Source: Algoriphagus oliviformis
GTDB lineage: Bacteria > Bacteroidota > Bacteroidia > Cytophagales > Cyclobacteriaceae
DNA: 64,000 nt
Assembly: GCF_017254915.1 (NCBI RefSeq)
Contig: NZ_JAFKCT010000002.1
Coordinates: forward strand, 1 to 64,000
Direction of reading: 5' to 3'
The notes under the pieces: generated by a model
Database searches by the model: none
What the model was told of the DNA's origin: nothing
Seen by the model: the letters and a program-made list of their open reading frames with translations, nothing else
Part shown: piece by piece, positions 47,446 through 56,276 of the stretch
Position numbering within the stretch: the stretch's first letter is position 1
Layout: each line of letters starts with the position of its first letter
Made by a program: the position numbers and the translations under genes

Positions 47446-48642
47446 ATGAGTAAGCGAATAAGGTTAGCTGTCTGTACTCTGATGATGATCGCCGCGGTGG
47501 GCCGTGTTTTTGCGCAAGCCGGTGATCCGGTGGTGCCCGAAAATCCCTCTGGCTACCTGCTGCTCGACAAGGGGCTGCAGTATCGCATTACCAAGGCCAT
47601 CAATGCGATGTACAACTTTGATTTCGCTACCGCGGAGCATGATTTCACGGTGATCATGTACCAGTACCCAGATCATCCCTTGCCGGATTTTTTGATGGCT
47701 TTGGGATACTGGTGGAGGATAGAGGTGGACGTGACCAATACCCGCTACGACAACATCTTCATCCAATATCTTGACCGGGCCAATGAGAAAGCCGAAAGGA
47801 TGTTTGACGAGAACCCAAAAAACAAGGAGGCAGCGTTTTTCTTGGCGGCAGGCTATGGATTCCAGGGGAGGCTGTACAGCGAACGTAAAAGCTGGACCAA
47901 AGCTGCCTGGGCAGGAAAAAATGCCTTGAAATACATGGAGCTCAGCCGAGGTGAGGAGGAATTCAACCCCGAGCTTTTGTTGGGCGACGCCCTCTTCAAT
48001 TATTTCTCCGTTTGGATTCCTGAGAACTATCCGCTTTTGAAACCGGTGATGGCGCTTTTTCCGAAGGGGAATAAGGCGCTGGGCCTGCAGCAGCTGGAGA
48101 CCGTGGCTTCAAATGCCTTCTACACCCGGGTGGAAGCCCAGTATTTTCTCTTCAGGCTCTATGCCTCGGAGGAAAAACGTCCCTACGATGCACTCAGAAT
48201 CTCGGAGTATCTGCATGGCAAGTTTCCAAACAATCCCTATTTCCACCGATCCTACGCCCGCCATCTGTATTCCGTAGGCCGGTGGATGGAGTCGGTGGAG
48301 CAGTCGGAGCAGATTTTGGCGCGGATAGATGCCAAGCAGTTTGGCTATGAATCCAACAGCGGGCGCTATGCGGCGTTTTACATCGCGGAGTATTATTACC
48401 GCGTCGGTGACCGCGCCCTGGCCAAACAGTACTACCTGAAGACAGTCGCCTATGGGGAGGAATCCGAGTCCCAAGAGAGTGGCTACTATCTCCATTCCCT
48501 GATCCAACTTGGAAAAATCGAAACTGCATCGAACAACAAGGCCCAGGCAAGGAAATATTTTGACCGGGTGAAGAAGTACGCAAAGCGCAAACACCCCGCC
48601 CATAAAGAAGCCCGAGATTTTATAAAAAAGAATAAACTTTAA
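47446..48642 (+). CDS. TPR-like secreted protein
   Basis: A 398-residue protein with a signal peptide (LAVCTLMMIAAVGRVFAQ) and a run of helical repeats of TPR type, among them AINAMYNFDFATAEHDFTVIMYQYPDHPLPDFLMALGYWW, PYDALRISEYLHGKFPNNPYFHRSYARHLYSVGRWMESVEQSEQIL and ALAKQYYLKTVAYGEES. Family recognition is limited; similar proteins are described as IML2/YbgF-like. Likely periplasmic. Confidence 0.7.
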   Translation: MSKRIRLAVCTLMMIAAVGRVFAQAGDPVVPENPSGYLLLDKGLQYRITKAINAMYNFDFATAEHDFTVIMYQYPDHPLPDFLMALGYWWRIEVDVTNTRYDNIFIQYLDRANEKAERMFDENPKNKEAAFFLAAGYGFQGRLYSERKSWTKAAWAGKNALKYMELSRGEEEFNPELLLGDALFNYFSVWIPENYPLLKPVMALFPKGNKALGLQQLETVASNAFYTRVEAQYFLFRLYASEEKRPYDALRISEYLHGKFPNNPYFHRSYARHLYSVGRWMESVEQSEQILARIDAKQFGYESNSGRYAAFYIAEYYYRVGDRALAKQYYLKTVAYGEESESQESGYYLHSLIQLGKIETASNNKAQARKYFDRVKKYAKRKHPAHKEARDFIKKNKL

Positions 48643-48780
48643 TCGATTTCCCTTCGTTGTACCTTTTTATAACAGGAGATAATTTGAATTTTTTTAAGAC
48701 AACAAATGGTTTTGGGGGGATTCTTTCATCAAAACCTTTAAAAGATCAATAAAATTTCGATTTCCGTTCATCAAAAAGCG

Positions 48781-48794
48781 TTAAATCGATTTAA
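48781..48794. promoter_or_regulatory. Palindrome TTAAATCGATTTAA upstream of lrp
   Basis: A perfect 14-bp palindrome 58 bp before the Lrp/AsnC regulator. Lrp-family proteins commonly bind AT-rich palindromes in front of their own genes, so it is a candidate autoregulatory site. A -7 box TAATTTTG follows at 48823-48830. Confidence 0.5.
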
Positions 48795-48822
48795 AACATT
48801 CATCAATTATATTAATTTTGCG

Positions 48823-48830
48823 CAACATAA
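48823..48830 (+). promoter_or_regulatory. Putative -7 box of lrp
   Basis: TAATTTTG fits the consensus TAnnTTTG exactly, 22 bp upstream of the lrp start codon, in an AT-rich region. Confidence 0.5.
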
Positions 48831-48852
48831 AATTTTGTAATAACGGAATATC

Positions 48853-49335
48853 ATGGACAATAGCGTAAGAATCAAATTCGATAAAATAGACCGCAGGATC
48901 CTGGAAATCCTTCAGGCTAACGCAAAAATCACCAATGCCCAATTGTCAAAAGATATTGGACTTTCCCCAGCGCCTACCCTAGAGCGAGTTAAGAAGCTGG
49001 AGCAGTCCGGAATCATCAAGAGCTACCATGCCAAGCTGGACCCCGAGCGAATCGGCCTGGGAGTGAGCACCTTCGTATTGGTCAGCCTCATCGGACACAA
49101 CAAGGGCAACATCGATGCTTTCATGAGAGAGATCAATGAAATTCCGGAGATCATCGAGTGTCACCACATCACCGGTACCGGCGACTTTATCCTGAAGATC
49201 ATCGCAAAAGACATTACCGCTTATCAAAAATTGATGCTGGAGAAAGTGTCGGAAATCAAGGAAGTAGATTCCATGCAATCCATGGTAATTCTCTCTACCT
49301 TTAAAGACTCAAAAGTGCTCCCGATTCCTGCGTAA
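48853..49335 (+). CDS. Lrp/AsnC-family transcriptional regulator
   Basis: A 160-residue regulator with an N-terminal helix-turn-helix (IDRRILEILQANAKITNAQLSKDIGLSPAPTLERVKKLEQSGII) and a C-terminal RAM ligand-binding domain (VSTFVLVSLIGHNKGNIDAFMREINEIPEIIECHHITGTGDFILKIIAKD). Such proteins bind amino acids and regulate metabolism. The family pattern is close to Lrp-type regulators of amino-acid genes, but no target can be named. A terminator follows 21 bp after the stop. Confidence 0.93.
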   Translation: MDNSVRIKFDKIDRRILEILQANAKITNAQLSKDIGLSPAPTLERVKKLEQSGIIKSYHAKLDPERIGLGVSTFVLVSLIGHNKGNIDAFMREINEIPEIIECHHITGTGDFILKIIAKDITAYQKLMLEKVSEIKEVDSMQSMVILSTFKDSKVLPIPA

Positions 49336-49355
49336 GCAAGATTTTACTATCAATC

Positions 49356-49384
49356 AAGGGCGGCTCAACCGCCCTTTTTTTTTG
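49356..49384 (+). terminator. Rho-independent terminator of lrp
   Basis: Stem AAGGGCGG / CCGCCCTT, 5-nt loop CTCAA and a T-run. The next ATG (49391) is only 7 bp after the T-run. Confidence 0.85.
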
Positions 49385-49390
49385 AACAAA

Positions 49391-49933
49391 ATGACCGAAA
49401 ACCCCTGGACCACCCGCAAAATCGCGACTATCTACGAGAACCCCTGGATACGGCTGGAGCACCACGATATTCTCAATCCCGCCGGCAAGGAAGGGATCTA
49501 CGGCAAGGTGCATTTCAAAAACCGGGCGATGGCCATCATCCCCATTGATGAGGAGGGAAACACCTGGCTGGTCGGACAGTACCGCTATGCCCTGGATGAA
49601 TATGCCTGGGAGCTTCCGATGGGGGGAGGGCCCATTGGGCTAGACCTGCTGGAGTCGGCCAAGCGTGAGCTGCGTGAGGAGACAGGTCTCAGCGCGCAAA
49701 AATGGACGGAGATCATGAAGATCCATACCTCCAACTCGGTGACCGATGAATTGGGGATCGTCTATCTCGCAGAGGACCTGAGTCAAGGAGAGACGGAGTT
49801 TGAGGAAACGGAAGTTCTCCAGATCCGCAAGCTGCCCTTCTCGGAAGTGATGGAAATGGTGATGAAAGGAGAGATCACCGACAGTATCAGTATCGCGGGC
49901 ATCCTCAAGGCCGCTCGCATTCTTGGGTTTTAG
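49391..49933 (+). CDS. NUDIX hydrolase (ADP-ribose pyrophosphatase-like)
   Basis: A 180-residue enzyme with a full Nudix box (GGGPIGLDLLESAKRELREETG), which coordinates metal for pyrophosphate-bond cleavage of nucleoside diphosphate derivatives such as ADP-ribose. GNTWLVGQYRYALDEYAWELPMGGGP is the segment typical of the ADP-ribose-type group. The ATG at 49391 was chosen rather than the upstream TTG (49382). The MATE gene starts 5 bp after its stop, so they may be cotranscribed. Confidence 0.9.
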   Translation: MTENPWTTRKIATIYENPWIRLEHHDILNPAGKEGIYGKVHFKNRAMAIIPIDEEGNTWLVGQYRYALDEYAWELPMGGGPIGLDLLESAKRELREETGLSAQKWTEIMKIHTSNSVTDELGIVYLAEDLSQGETEFEETEVLQIRKLPFSEVMEMVMKGEITDSISIAGILKAARILGF

Positions 49934-49938
49934 AACGC

Positions 49939-51306
49939 ATGACCATCAAAAACCATATCCATACGACATTTCATCTCGCCTATCCTGTCATGCTGAGTCA
50001 GCTGGGACAGGTGGCCGTCGGCGTAGCTGACAGCATGATGGTGGGCAGACTAGGGGCGCTTCCCTTGGCGGCGGCCTCTTTGGGCAACAGCATTTTCTTC
50101 GTGATCATGATGTTTGGGATCGGCGTGTCCATGGGGATCACGCCATTGGTGTCGAGGGCAGACGGCAAGGGGAAATCGAAGCGGATTTCCAGGCTGTTCA
50201 GCCACGGACTTTGGATCAATATTGTCACGAGCGTATTGCTGACAGCCATTGTGCTTGGATTGTCCCAGGGTCTACATTTTCTCAACCAGCCCGAGGAGGT
50301 CGTGGTGCTGGCAGTGCCCTATCTGCTGATCATCACCGCATCGCTTTTGCCCTTGATGGTGTTCCAAACGTTCAAGCAGATGGCCGAGGGTCTTTCCCAG
50401 ACCCGCCAGGCGATGTTTATCACCATCTTTGCGAACTTGATCAACGTCTTCCTAAACTGGGTCTTGATCTGGGGAAAATTCGGTTTTCCCGAGATGGGAC
50501 TGAATGGGGCCGGTGTGGCTACCTTGATTTCACGGGTGCTGATGATGCTGATGATGGGAAGCTACATTCTTTTTTCCGCCAGGTACCAGAAGTACCAGTT
50601 TCGCCTTTCCCTTCCCGGGGCGAGCTTTCCGATGTTTTCCAGAATCCTGAAGATCGGCATCCCTACTGGCTTTCAGTTTATTTTTGAAGTGTCTGCCTTC
50701 AGCACGGCAGCGATCATGATGGGCTGGATCGGGGTGAATGCTTTGGCAGGACATCAGATTGCCCTGAATTTGGCTTCAGTCTCCTACATGATGGCGACAG
50801 GACTGGCTACCGCTGGGATGATCCGGGTCAGCAACCAGGTCGGCCGAGGAGACATGAAGGCGATGCGCGAGGCCGGTTCGGTGGTGTTTGGGATGGTAGT
50901 GATCTTTATGCTCGTCAGTGCCTTGGCGTTCTTCGCGTTCCGCTTTTTCCTGCCGACGCTCTATATCGATGATCCCGAGGTCATTTCCTTGGCCGCTTCG
51001 CTGCTGGTGATTGCGGGCTTGTTTCAGGTTTCGGACGGGGTACAGGCAGTGGGGCTGGGCGTGCTCAGAGGCCTGGAAGATGTGAAAGTACCGACCTTGG
51101 TCACACTGATGGCTTACTGGGCTTTGGGACTTCCCTTGGGCTATGTTTTGGCTTTCCCCCTCGGAATGGGCGCCCACGGAGTTTGGTACGGCTTGCTGAT
51201 CGGGCTGACTATCACCGCCGGAATGCTCTACTACCGCTTTGTCACCCTGAGCAAAAAACGCATGGGAGAAAAGACGATTCTGTCCGACCAGCCCTCAATT
51301 ATGTAA
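49939..51306 (+). CDS. MATE-family efflux transporter
   Basis: A 455-residue membrane protein with 12 helices in two halves: AYPVMLSQLGQVAVGVADSMMVGRLGALPLAAASLGNSIFF begins the first, and KIGIPTGFQFIFEVSAFSTAAIMMGWIGVNALAGHQIALNLASVSYM the second. It exports drugs or metabolites in exchange for Na+ or H+. The specificity is unknown. Confidence 0.93.
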   Translation: MTIKNHIHTTFHLAYPVMLSQLGQVAVGVADSMMVGRLGALPLAAASLGNSIFFVIMMFGIGVSMGITPLVSRADGKGKSKRISRLFSHGLWINIVTSVLLTAIVLGLSQGLHFLNQPEEVVVLAVPYLLIITASLLPLMVFQTFKQMAEGLSQTRQAMFITIFANLINVFLNWVLIWGKFGFPEMGLNGAGVATLISRVLMMLMMGSYILFSARYQKYQFRLSLPGASFPMFSRILKIGIPTGFQFIFEVSAFSTAAIMMGWIGVNALAGHQIALNLASVSYMMATGLATAGMIRVSNQVGRGDMKAMREAGSVVFGMVVIFMLVSALAFFAFRFFLPTLYIDDPEVISLAASLLVIAGLFQVSDGVQAVGLGVLRGLEDVKVPTLVTLMAYWALGLPLGYVLAFPLGMGAHGVWYGLLIGLTITAGMLYYRFVTLSKKRMGEKTILSDQPSIM

Positions 51307-51364
51307 GCGGGACTGCGATTTTTCAGCCGAAAAGCTATCTTGGATCCCAATCAACCGGAATCCT

Positions 51365-52714
51365 ATGAAGCTATTTGTACTGTCGCTTTTGGTCGCACTG
51401 ACCACCTTGTCGGCCTTTTCCCAAGAACCTGCCGTGCTCTCCCAGCGTGAGCAGGCGGAGGTGATCGATTCTTGGCTGGAGGACCGCATCGAGCATCTTC
51501 TTCCCAGTCTGATGACCGAGACGGGCATAGACATGTGGATCGTCATGTCTCGGGAGTATAACGAAGACCCGGTCATCCGCACGCTTCTGCCAGCGACATG
51601 GCATGCGGCGAGGCGACGTACTATCCTGGTGATGTACCAGCCGAGTCCCAATGCCAAGGTGGAAACTTATGCGATTGCCCGCTATGATGTGGGGAAATCC
51701 TTCAAAAGGGCCTGGAATCCAGAAACCCAACCAGACCAATGGAAGGCCTTGATGGAGGTGATTGCCGCAAAAAACCCGAAGAAAATCGGTCTCAACTTTG
51801 CCAAAGACTATGGCCATGCAGACGGCCTGACGCATTTCGACCATGAGGAGTTTCTGAAAAACCTGCCACAAGCCCAACGTTCCAAGGTCGTCTCTGCCCA
51901 GACGCTGGCTGTCAGATGGCTCGAAACCCGCACTCCAGCCGAGATGGCAACCTACAAGCATATCCAAGAACTCGCCCACTATATCATCGCTGAGGGGCTT
52001 TCGGATCGGGTGATCACGCCTGGTGTCACTACTACCGAGGACGTGGTATGGTTTTACCGGGAAAAGATCGCTGAGATGAAGCTGGACACTTGGTTTCATC
52101 CCACGGTAGATATCCAGCGTCCGGATCCAGCCTCAACGGAGGCAAACCGTTCTTTTGCCGTCAGGCCCGACGAGCAGGTGATCCTGCCGGGCGATCTGCT
52201 GCACATTGATTTCGGCATTAGCTACCTGCGACTCAACACTGACACCCAGGAATTGGCCTATGTGCTGAAGCCCGGCGAGACGGAGGTGCCAGCCTATCTA
52301 CAGGAAGCCCTGGCCGTGGGGAACCGACTTCAGGATATCCTGACTTCCAACTATGTGGCCGGGAGAACCGGCAACGAAATCCTCAGAGCAGCGAGGGCCC
52401 AAATGGATTCCGAAGGTATCAAGGGCAGCATCTACACCCATCCCTTGGGATTTTATGGACATTCGGCCGGCCCGACGATCGGCATGTGGGACAACCAAGG
52501 CGATACGCCTGGGGCGGGTGATTTTCCGCTTCATGCCAACACCGGCTATGCCATCGAATTGAACGCCGTGGTTTTTGTCAAAGAGTGGGGCAAGGATGTC
52601 CGCGTGATGCTGGAGGAAGGGGCCTTTTTCGATGGCGAAAAGGTCGTGTACTACAATGGACGCCAGAAGTCAATCTTGGCGATCCCACGGGCAAGCAACT
52701 ATCTGGGCTACTGA
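51365..52714 (+). CDS. Secreted M24-family metallopeptidase (Xaa-Pro aminopeptidase-like)
   Basis: A 449-residue protein with a signal peptide (LFVLSLLVALTTLSAFSQ). The C-terminal pita-bread domain has HIDFGISY (Asp metal ligand), GFYGHSAGPTIG (His), the acidic residue in YAIELNAV and LEEGAFF near the end, so most metal ligands are kept. The N-terminal domain (about 30-190) contains MWIVMSREYNEDP. The family removes N-terminal residues from peptides ending in X-Pro. Its last 7 bp overlap the MFS gene on the other strand. Confidence 0.85.
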   Translation: MKLFVLSLLVALTTLSAFSQEPAVLSQREQAEVIDSWLEDRIEHLLPSLMTETGIDMWIVMSREYNEDPVIRTLLPATWHAARRRTILVMYQPSPNAKVETYAIARYDVGKSFKRAWNPETQPDQWKALMEVIAAKNPKKIGLNFAKDYGHADGLTHFDHEEFLKNLPQAQRSKVVSAQTLAVRWLETRTPAEMATYKHIQELAHYIIAEGLSDRVITPGVTTTEDVVWFYREKIAEMKLDTWFHPTVDIQRPDPASTEANRSFAVRPDEQVILPGDLLHIDFGISYLRLNTDTQELAYVLKPGETEVPAYLQEALAVGNRLQDILTSNYVAGRTGNEILRAARAQMDSEGIKGSIYTHPLGFYGHSAGPTIGMWDNQGDTPGAGDFPLHANTGYAIELNAVVFVKEWGKDVRVMLEEGAFFDGEKVVYYNGRQKSILAIPRASNYLGY

Positions 52715-53889
52715 GGCGGGAGGTAGGTTTTCCGGTCTCGTTTGATAAAAATCAGGATCAGGAAAGCCAGAAAGGCGACCGATCCGGAAGTAAGGAAGAC
52801 CAGGCGGAAGTTTGCGGGATCGTTGGCGAAAAGCCAGCCCGAAATTGCCGCCCCGACCCCAATGCCGCTTTCCAGAAAAATATACATGGTGGCCAGCGCC
52901 CGTCCGCGAAACTGGTCTAAGGAGCGATCCACGACCCAGGCGGTGGTGGTCGGGCTGTACATTCCCACGGCTGCGCCAAAGAGCACTCCGGACAGGAGCA
53001 GGACGGTTTTGCTTTCGGCAAAAGCCACGGAGACCATGGCGCCCATCATGCAGACGACCGCCACCCGCAGCACGACCACACGCCCATAGCGGTCAGAGGT
53101 TTTTCCGGCGATCAGCCTGATTCCCAGGGAGGAGATGGTGAAGACCGCGAAAAAGAGGCCTTTGTTTTGGATTCCAAGATGGGTGGAAAAGTCCGGGATG
53201 ATCGTGAGCACTACCCCGAAGGAAAACACCGACAGGAAGAGGATGATGGAGGGCAGGAGGACTCTTTTCTCGATGATCTCATCCCGCCTGAGCTTGAAAA
53301 GCCCAAGGGACAGGGGCTGTTTTTGGGGCAGGGATTCCTTTAGCCTTACCAGTATCAGGATGGAGAATATTGCCGTGAACGCAGCGCAATAGAATACCGT
53401 GTCTATTGTCCAGATGCTCGCAATCCAGCCGCCCACTGCAGGTCCTGCGGCCATGCCCAGGGAGCCAAACAGTGACTGTATGCCCATGGCTTCGCCTCTT
53501 TTCTCAAAAGGCACGATGTCGGCCACATAGGCCGAGGCACCGGTAGGGGTGAATCCCGCAGAGAACCCGTGGGCAAAACGAAGGAACAAGAATCCTGAGA
53601 CGAAGGTCAGCACCGGATACAGCAATCCTACCACAAAGCAGACCGAAGCCCCCACCATCATCACGGGAATGCGGCCGATTTTGTCGGCCAGCTTGCCGCT
53701 GAAGGGTCTGGAAAGCCCAGCCGATAGCGTAAAGAGCGAGATGATCAGGCCCTTGTACTCCTCGCCGCCCAGGGAGCTGAGGTAGGCGGGTAGCTCCGGG
53801 ATGATCATGTTGAAGGAGGAAAAAAACAGAAACGAGCTCAGGCAGAGCAGAAAAAAGTCCAGGGTGAAAAAAGAGGGAGTGAACCGCAT
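52708..53889 (-). CDS. MFS transporter
   Basis: A 393-residue member of the major facilitator superfamily with 12 helices. The loop 2-3 motif (GKLADKIGRIPVMMVGA) and its second-half counterpart (GKTSDRYGRVVVLR) are visible, as is the ARSA-like FAHGFSAGFTPTGASAYVADIVPFEKRGEAMG. The start at MRFTPSFFTLDFFLLC drops seven upstream residues. Probably a drug or metabolite exporter; substrate not inferable. Its stop overlaps the peptidase gene by 7 bp. Confidence 0.9.
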   Translation of the reverse strand: MRFTPSFFTLDFFLLCLSSFLFFSSFNMIIPELPAYLSSLGGEEYKGLIISLFTLSAGLSRPFSGKLADKIGRIPVMMVGASVCFVVGLLYPVLTFVSGFLFLRFAHGFSAGFTPTGASAYVADIVPFEKRGEAMGIQSLFGSLGMAAGPAVGGWIASIWTIDTVFYCAAFTAIFSILILVRLKESLPQKQPLSLGLFKLRRDEIIEKRVLLPSIILFLSVFSFGVVLTIIPDFSTHLGIQNKGLFFAVFTISSLGIRLIAGKTSDRYGRVVVLRVAVVCMMGAMVSVAFAESKTVLLLSGVLFGAAVGMYSPTTTAWVVDRSLDQFRGRALATMYIFLESGIGVGAAISGWLFANDPANFRLVFLTSGSVAFLAFLILIFIKRDRKTYLPPQ

Positions 53890-54045
53890 CTGCCGCAAAA
53901 GTCTGAACAAACAGGCGTAAATCCTATTGGCCTCTACTTTTATGGCAAGCTACTTGTGCAAAGTACGAGCCTATGACTAGCTATAAATCAGGCCTAGAAT
54001 GCTTATTTTAACGTTGAAGTTTCAGGAGTACTAAAACTTGATACG

Positions 54046-54252
54046 ATGAAAACAATCAACCCCCAGTATATCAACGATGCGAACGGAGACAGGGCCTTGG
54101 TGGTGTTGTCGATAGATGAATTCGATGCAATAATGGAAAAGCTGGAGGACTTGGAGGATCTTAGGCTATACGACGAAGCAAAGAAAGAGGATTCTGGTCA
54201 ACGGCTCCCCTTTGATCAATACCTTCAGTCTAGAAAAAAGAGGGATGTCTAG
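54046..54252 (+). CDS. Type II antitoxin (RelB/Phd-like)
   Basis: A 68-residue protein resembling small antitoxins: an N-terminal strand-forming part (INPQYINDANGDRALVVLSIDEFDAIMEKLEDLEDLRLYDEAKKED) followed by a charged tail RLPFDQYLQSRKKRDV, a pattern typical of the antitoxin partner of RelE-type toxins. The N-terminal DNA-binding part is of the Phd/YefM style. The toxin-like ORF follows 10 bp later. Its stop TAG overlaps the ATG of a toxin reading frame (ATGTCTAG). Confidence 0.7.
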   Translation: MKTINPQYINDANGDRALVVLSIDEFDAIMEKLEDLEDLRLYDEAKKEDSGQRLPFDQYLQSRKKRDV

Positions 54253-54498
54253 ATACAAATTTTGTCAAGACGGGCCGCAAAGGAATTGGATAAGCTCAGC
54301 GATTCTACTGCCAAACCGATTCTTTCTGCGATAGCCGGCCTTTCAAACGAGCCTCGGCCCAGAGGTTGTGAAAAATTGAAGGGAAGGGATGGATATCGAA
54401 TCCGGGTTGGAAGTTATCGTGTGATCTATGACATTTTTGACGGGGAATTGATAGTAGATGTCATTACACTTGGCCATCGCAGGGATATCTACGACTAG
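54245..54498 (+). pseudogene. RelE/ParE-family toxin with frameshifted start
   Basis: The C-terminal part (54262-54498, 78 codons from a TTG) is RelE-like: RRAAKELDKLSDSTAKPILSAIAGL, then GCEKLKGRDGYRIRVGSYRVIYDIFDGELIVDVITLGHRRDIYD. The usual start would be the ATG at 54245, overlapping the antitoxin stop (ATGTCTAG) and reading MSRYK; but that frame does not continue into RRAAKEL. One base missing from the A-run at 54257-54259 (AAA where AAAA would give MSRYKILSRRAAKEL) restores the frame. The toxin is thus probably truncated or dead, or begins at TTG. A sequencing error is possible. Confidence 0.65.
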
Positions 54499-54525
54499 GC
54501 ATGTGTTGAAGCCCCAACGTAAAAA

Positions 54526-54555
54526 AGAAAGGCCGGAAATTTTTCCGGCCTTTCT
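54526..54555. terminator. Bidirectional terminator hairpin
   Basis: Perfect 14-bp stem AGAAAGGCCGGAAA / TTTCCGGCCTTTCT with a 2-nt loop, between the plus-strand toxin and the minus-strand prfB. Both strands give A- and T-rich flanks, so it can stop transcription from both sides; it touches the prfB stop codon. Confidence 0.75.
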
Positions 54556-54556
54556 G

Positions 54557-55658
54557 TTAGTCTTTGTTGGCTTCTTCCTCGCTCTGCGCGAGTAGGAAGG
54601 CTTTCATAAACTCGTTCAATCCGCCATCCAGCACGCCTTGCGCGTCGGAGGTCTCATGGCCGGTTCGGTTGTCTTTCACCAGCTTGTAGGGGTGAAGGAC
54701 GTAGTTTCTGATCTGGGAGCCAAAGTCCACACGAAGCTTGGAAGATTCGATCTTGGCGATCTCCGCGTTGCGCTTTTCCAGCTCCATTTGGTAAAGCCGG
54801 GACTTCAGCATCTGCATGGCCTTCTCACGGTTGGCCAGCTGGGAGCGCTCGACCTGGCAGACAACCACGATGCCAGTCGGCTTGTGGGTCAGCTGCACTT
54901 TGGTTTCCACCTTGTTCACGTTTTGTCCACCTGCACCACCGGATCTGGAGGTGTGGAGCTCCACATCGGCTGGATTGATCTCGATCTCGATGGAGTCGTC
55001 CACTTCCGGATAGGCATACACGGATGCAAAGGAAGTGTGTCGTCTTCCGCCCGAGTCAAAGGGCGAAATACGCACGAGGCGGTGTACTCCGGTCTCCGAC
55101 TTGAGGAATCCGTAAGCCAGCGGGCCTTCAAATTCCAAGGTTGCGGATTTGATCCCGGCAACCTCGCCGTCCTGGACGTCCACTTCACGGACTTTGAAGC
55201 CGTTCTTTTCCCCCCACATGATGTACATGCGCATGAGGATAGAAGCCCAGTCGTTGCTTTCCGTTCCACCAGCTCCCGGGTTGATTTCGAGTACGGCGTT
55301 GAGTTGGTCTTCCTCGGCAGAGAGCATTTTTTTCAGCTCCAGTTCCTCTACGGCCTCTTTGGCTTTGAGGTACTCGGCTTTCAGCTCTTCCTCGGATACA
55401 TCACCTGCTCCGTAGAACTCATACAACACCTCCAAGTCCTGGATTTTTTGGTCCAGATCTTCAAAGGAAGTCGTCCAGCCTTTACGGGCCTGGATTTGTT
55501 TCATGGTTTTTTCGGCTTCTTCTGGATTGTTCCAAAAGTCAGCCTGGGCCGAAACGGCCTCAAGGTCTTGGATTTCTACTTTCTTCCGATCGTAGTCAAA
55601 GATACCTCCTCAAAGCCGAAGTGCGGGCTTTCAAGTCTTTCAGTTGTTCTGAAGTCAT
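54557..55658 (-). CDS. prfB: Peptide chain release factor 2, with programmed +1 frameshift
   Basis: Release factor 2 recognises UGA and UAA and releases the finished peptide. The main frame (54557-55504 and upstream) contains the SPF anticodon motif ([17 protein letters not shown]) and the GGQ catalytic motif ([14 protein letters not shown]). Its 5' part is in another frame: from the ATG at 55658 it reads 20 residues ([20 protein letters not shown]) to an in-frame TGA (55598-55596). The site AGGAGG-TATCTTTGAC matches the classical RF2 frameshift signal: a Shine-Dalgarno-like AGGAGG followed by CTT-TGA-C. A +1 slip continues [22 protein letters not shown]. Total length about 366 residues, the family norm. 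The frameshift forms a feedback loop in which low RF2 raises its own synthesis. Confidence 0.93.
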
Positions 55659-55724
55659 CTGTCTAAGTGAAAATTAAGGCTGCAAAACTCCGAAAAAATA
55701 TCGGGTTTTGCCAGCGTAAAACGA

Positions 55725-56231
55725 TTAATCCATCCGCATTTGGATGATCTGGATGCCGTAGCCGGTGGTGTTTCTGAAGGTTTTGTAGCGAATCGGGAGA
55801 AGTGCCAAGCCCGTCCCGATCAAAATCCCCGAGGTGACCGCGACGCCCCCATCGATCTCCAAATCCCTCTGTTGGTAGAGGCTGTTGACGGCTTCCACCG
55901 TGAGCAAAATACCGCCTGCTCCCAGAAACAGCGCCGTCAGGTTTCGCAGTGTCCGGTTTCTCGGATCCTTATGACGGATGTCGACCTCGGTGATGTCTGC
56001 CGGGGCGAGGATGTTTTCCGTCAGGTAGATGAAGTCATTTTCCAGCTTGACGATCTGGTCGGTGACAAAATAGCCGAGCTTTTTGCTTTTGTAGGTGATC
56101 TCCTCGCCAGGATAGTACCTGATTTGGGATTTTTGGTTGCTGCCACGCTTGAGCAGGATAAAATCTCTGGATTGCGCCTGCGCACTGATCACCAAGGACA
56201 GAAACAAGGCTGTAGCCAACGCTATTTTCAT
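55725..56231 (-). CDS. Hypothetical membrane-associated protein with signal peptide
   Basis: A 168-residue protein with a signal peptide (LATALFLSLVISAQAQ), a short basic region (RDFILLKRGSNQKSQIRYYPGEEITYKSKKLGYFVTDQIV), and two hydrophobic stretches (about 98-115 and 131-148). No family is recognised. Periplasmic/inner-membrane placement is inferred. It is read toward prfB, with about 66 bp between them. Confidence 0.6.
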   Translation of the reverse strand: MKIALATALFLSLVISAQAQSRDFILLKRGSNQKSQIRYYPGEEITYKSKKLGYFVTDQIVKLENDFIYLTENILAPADITEVDIRHKDPRNRTLRNLTALFLGAGGILLTVEAVNSLYQQRDLEIDGGVAVTSGILIGTGLALLPIRYKTFRNTTGYGIQIIQMRMD

Positions 56232-56276
56232 AGAAGAAAAGTAACAAAAAACAGGAAGTTGCCTCCCTGTCAGAAA

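Noticed and set aside
54262..54498. Intact RelE toxin starting at the TTG
   Set aside because: Possible but less likely, because the overlapping ATG and the single-base repair give a better N-terminus; kept as an alternative in the feature entry.
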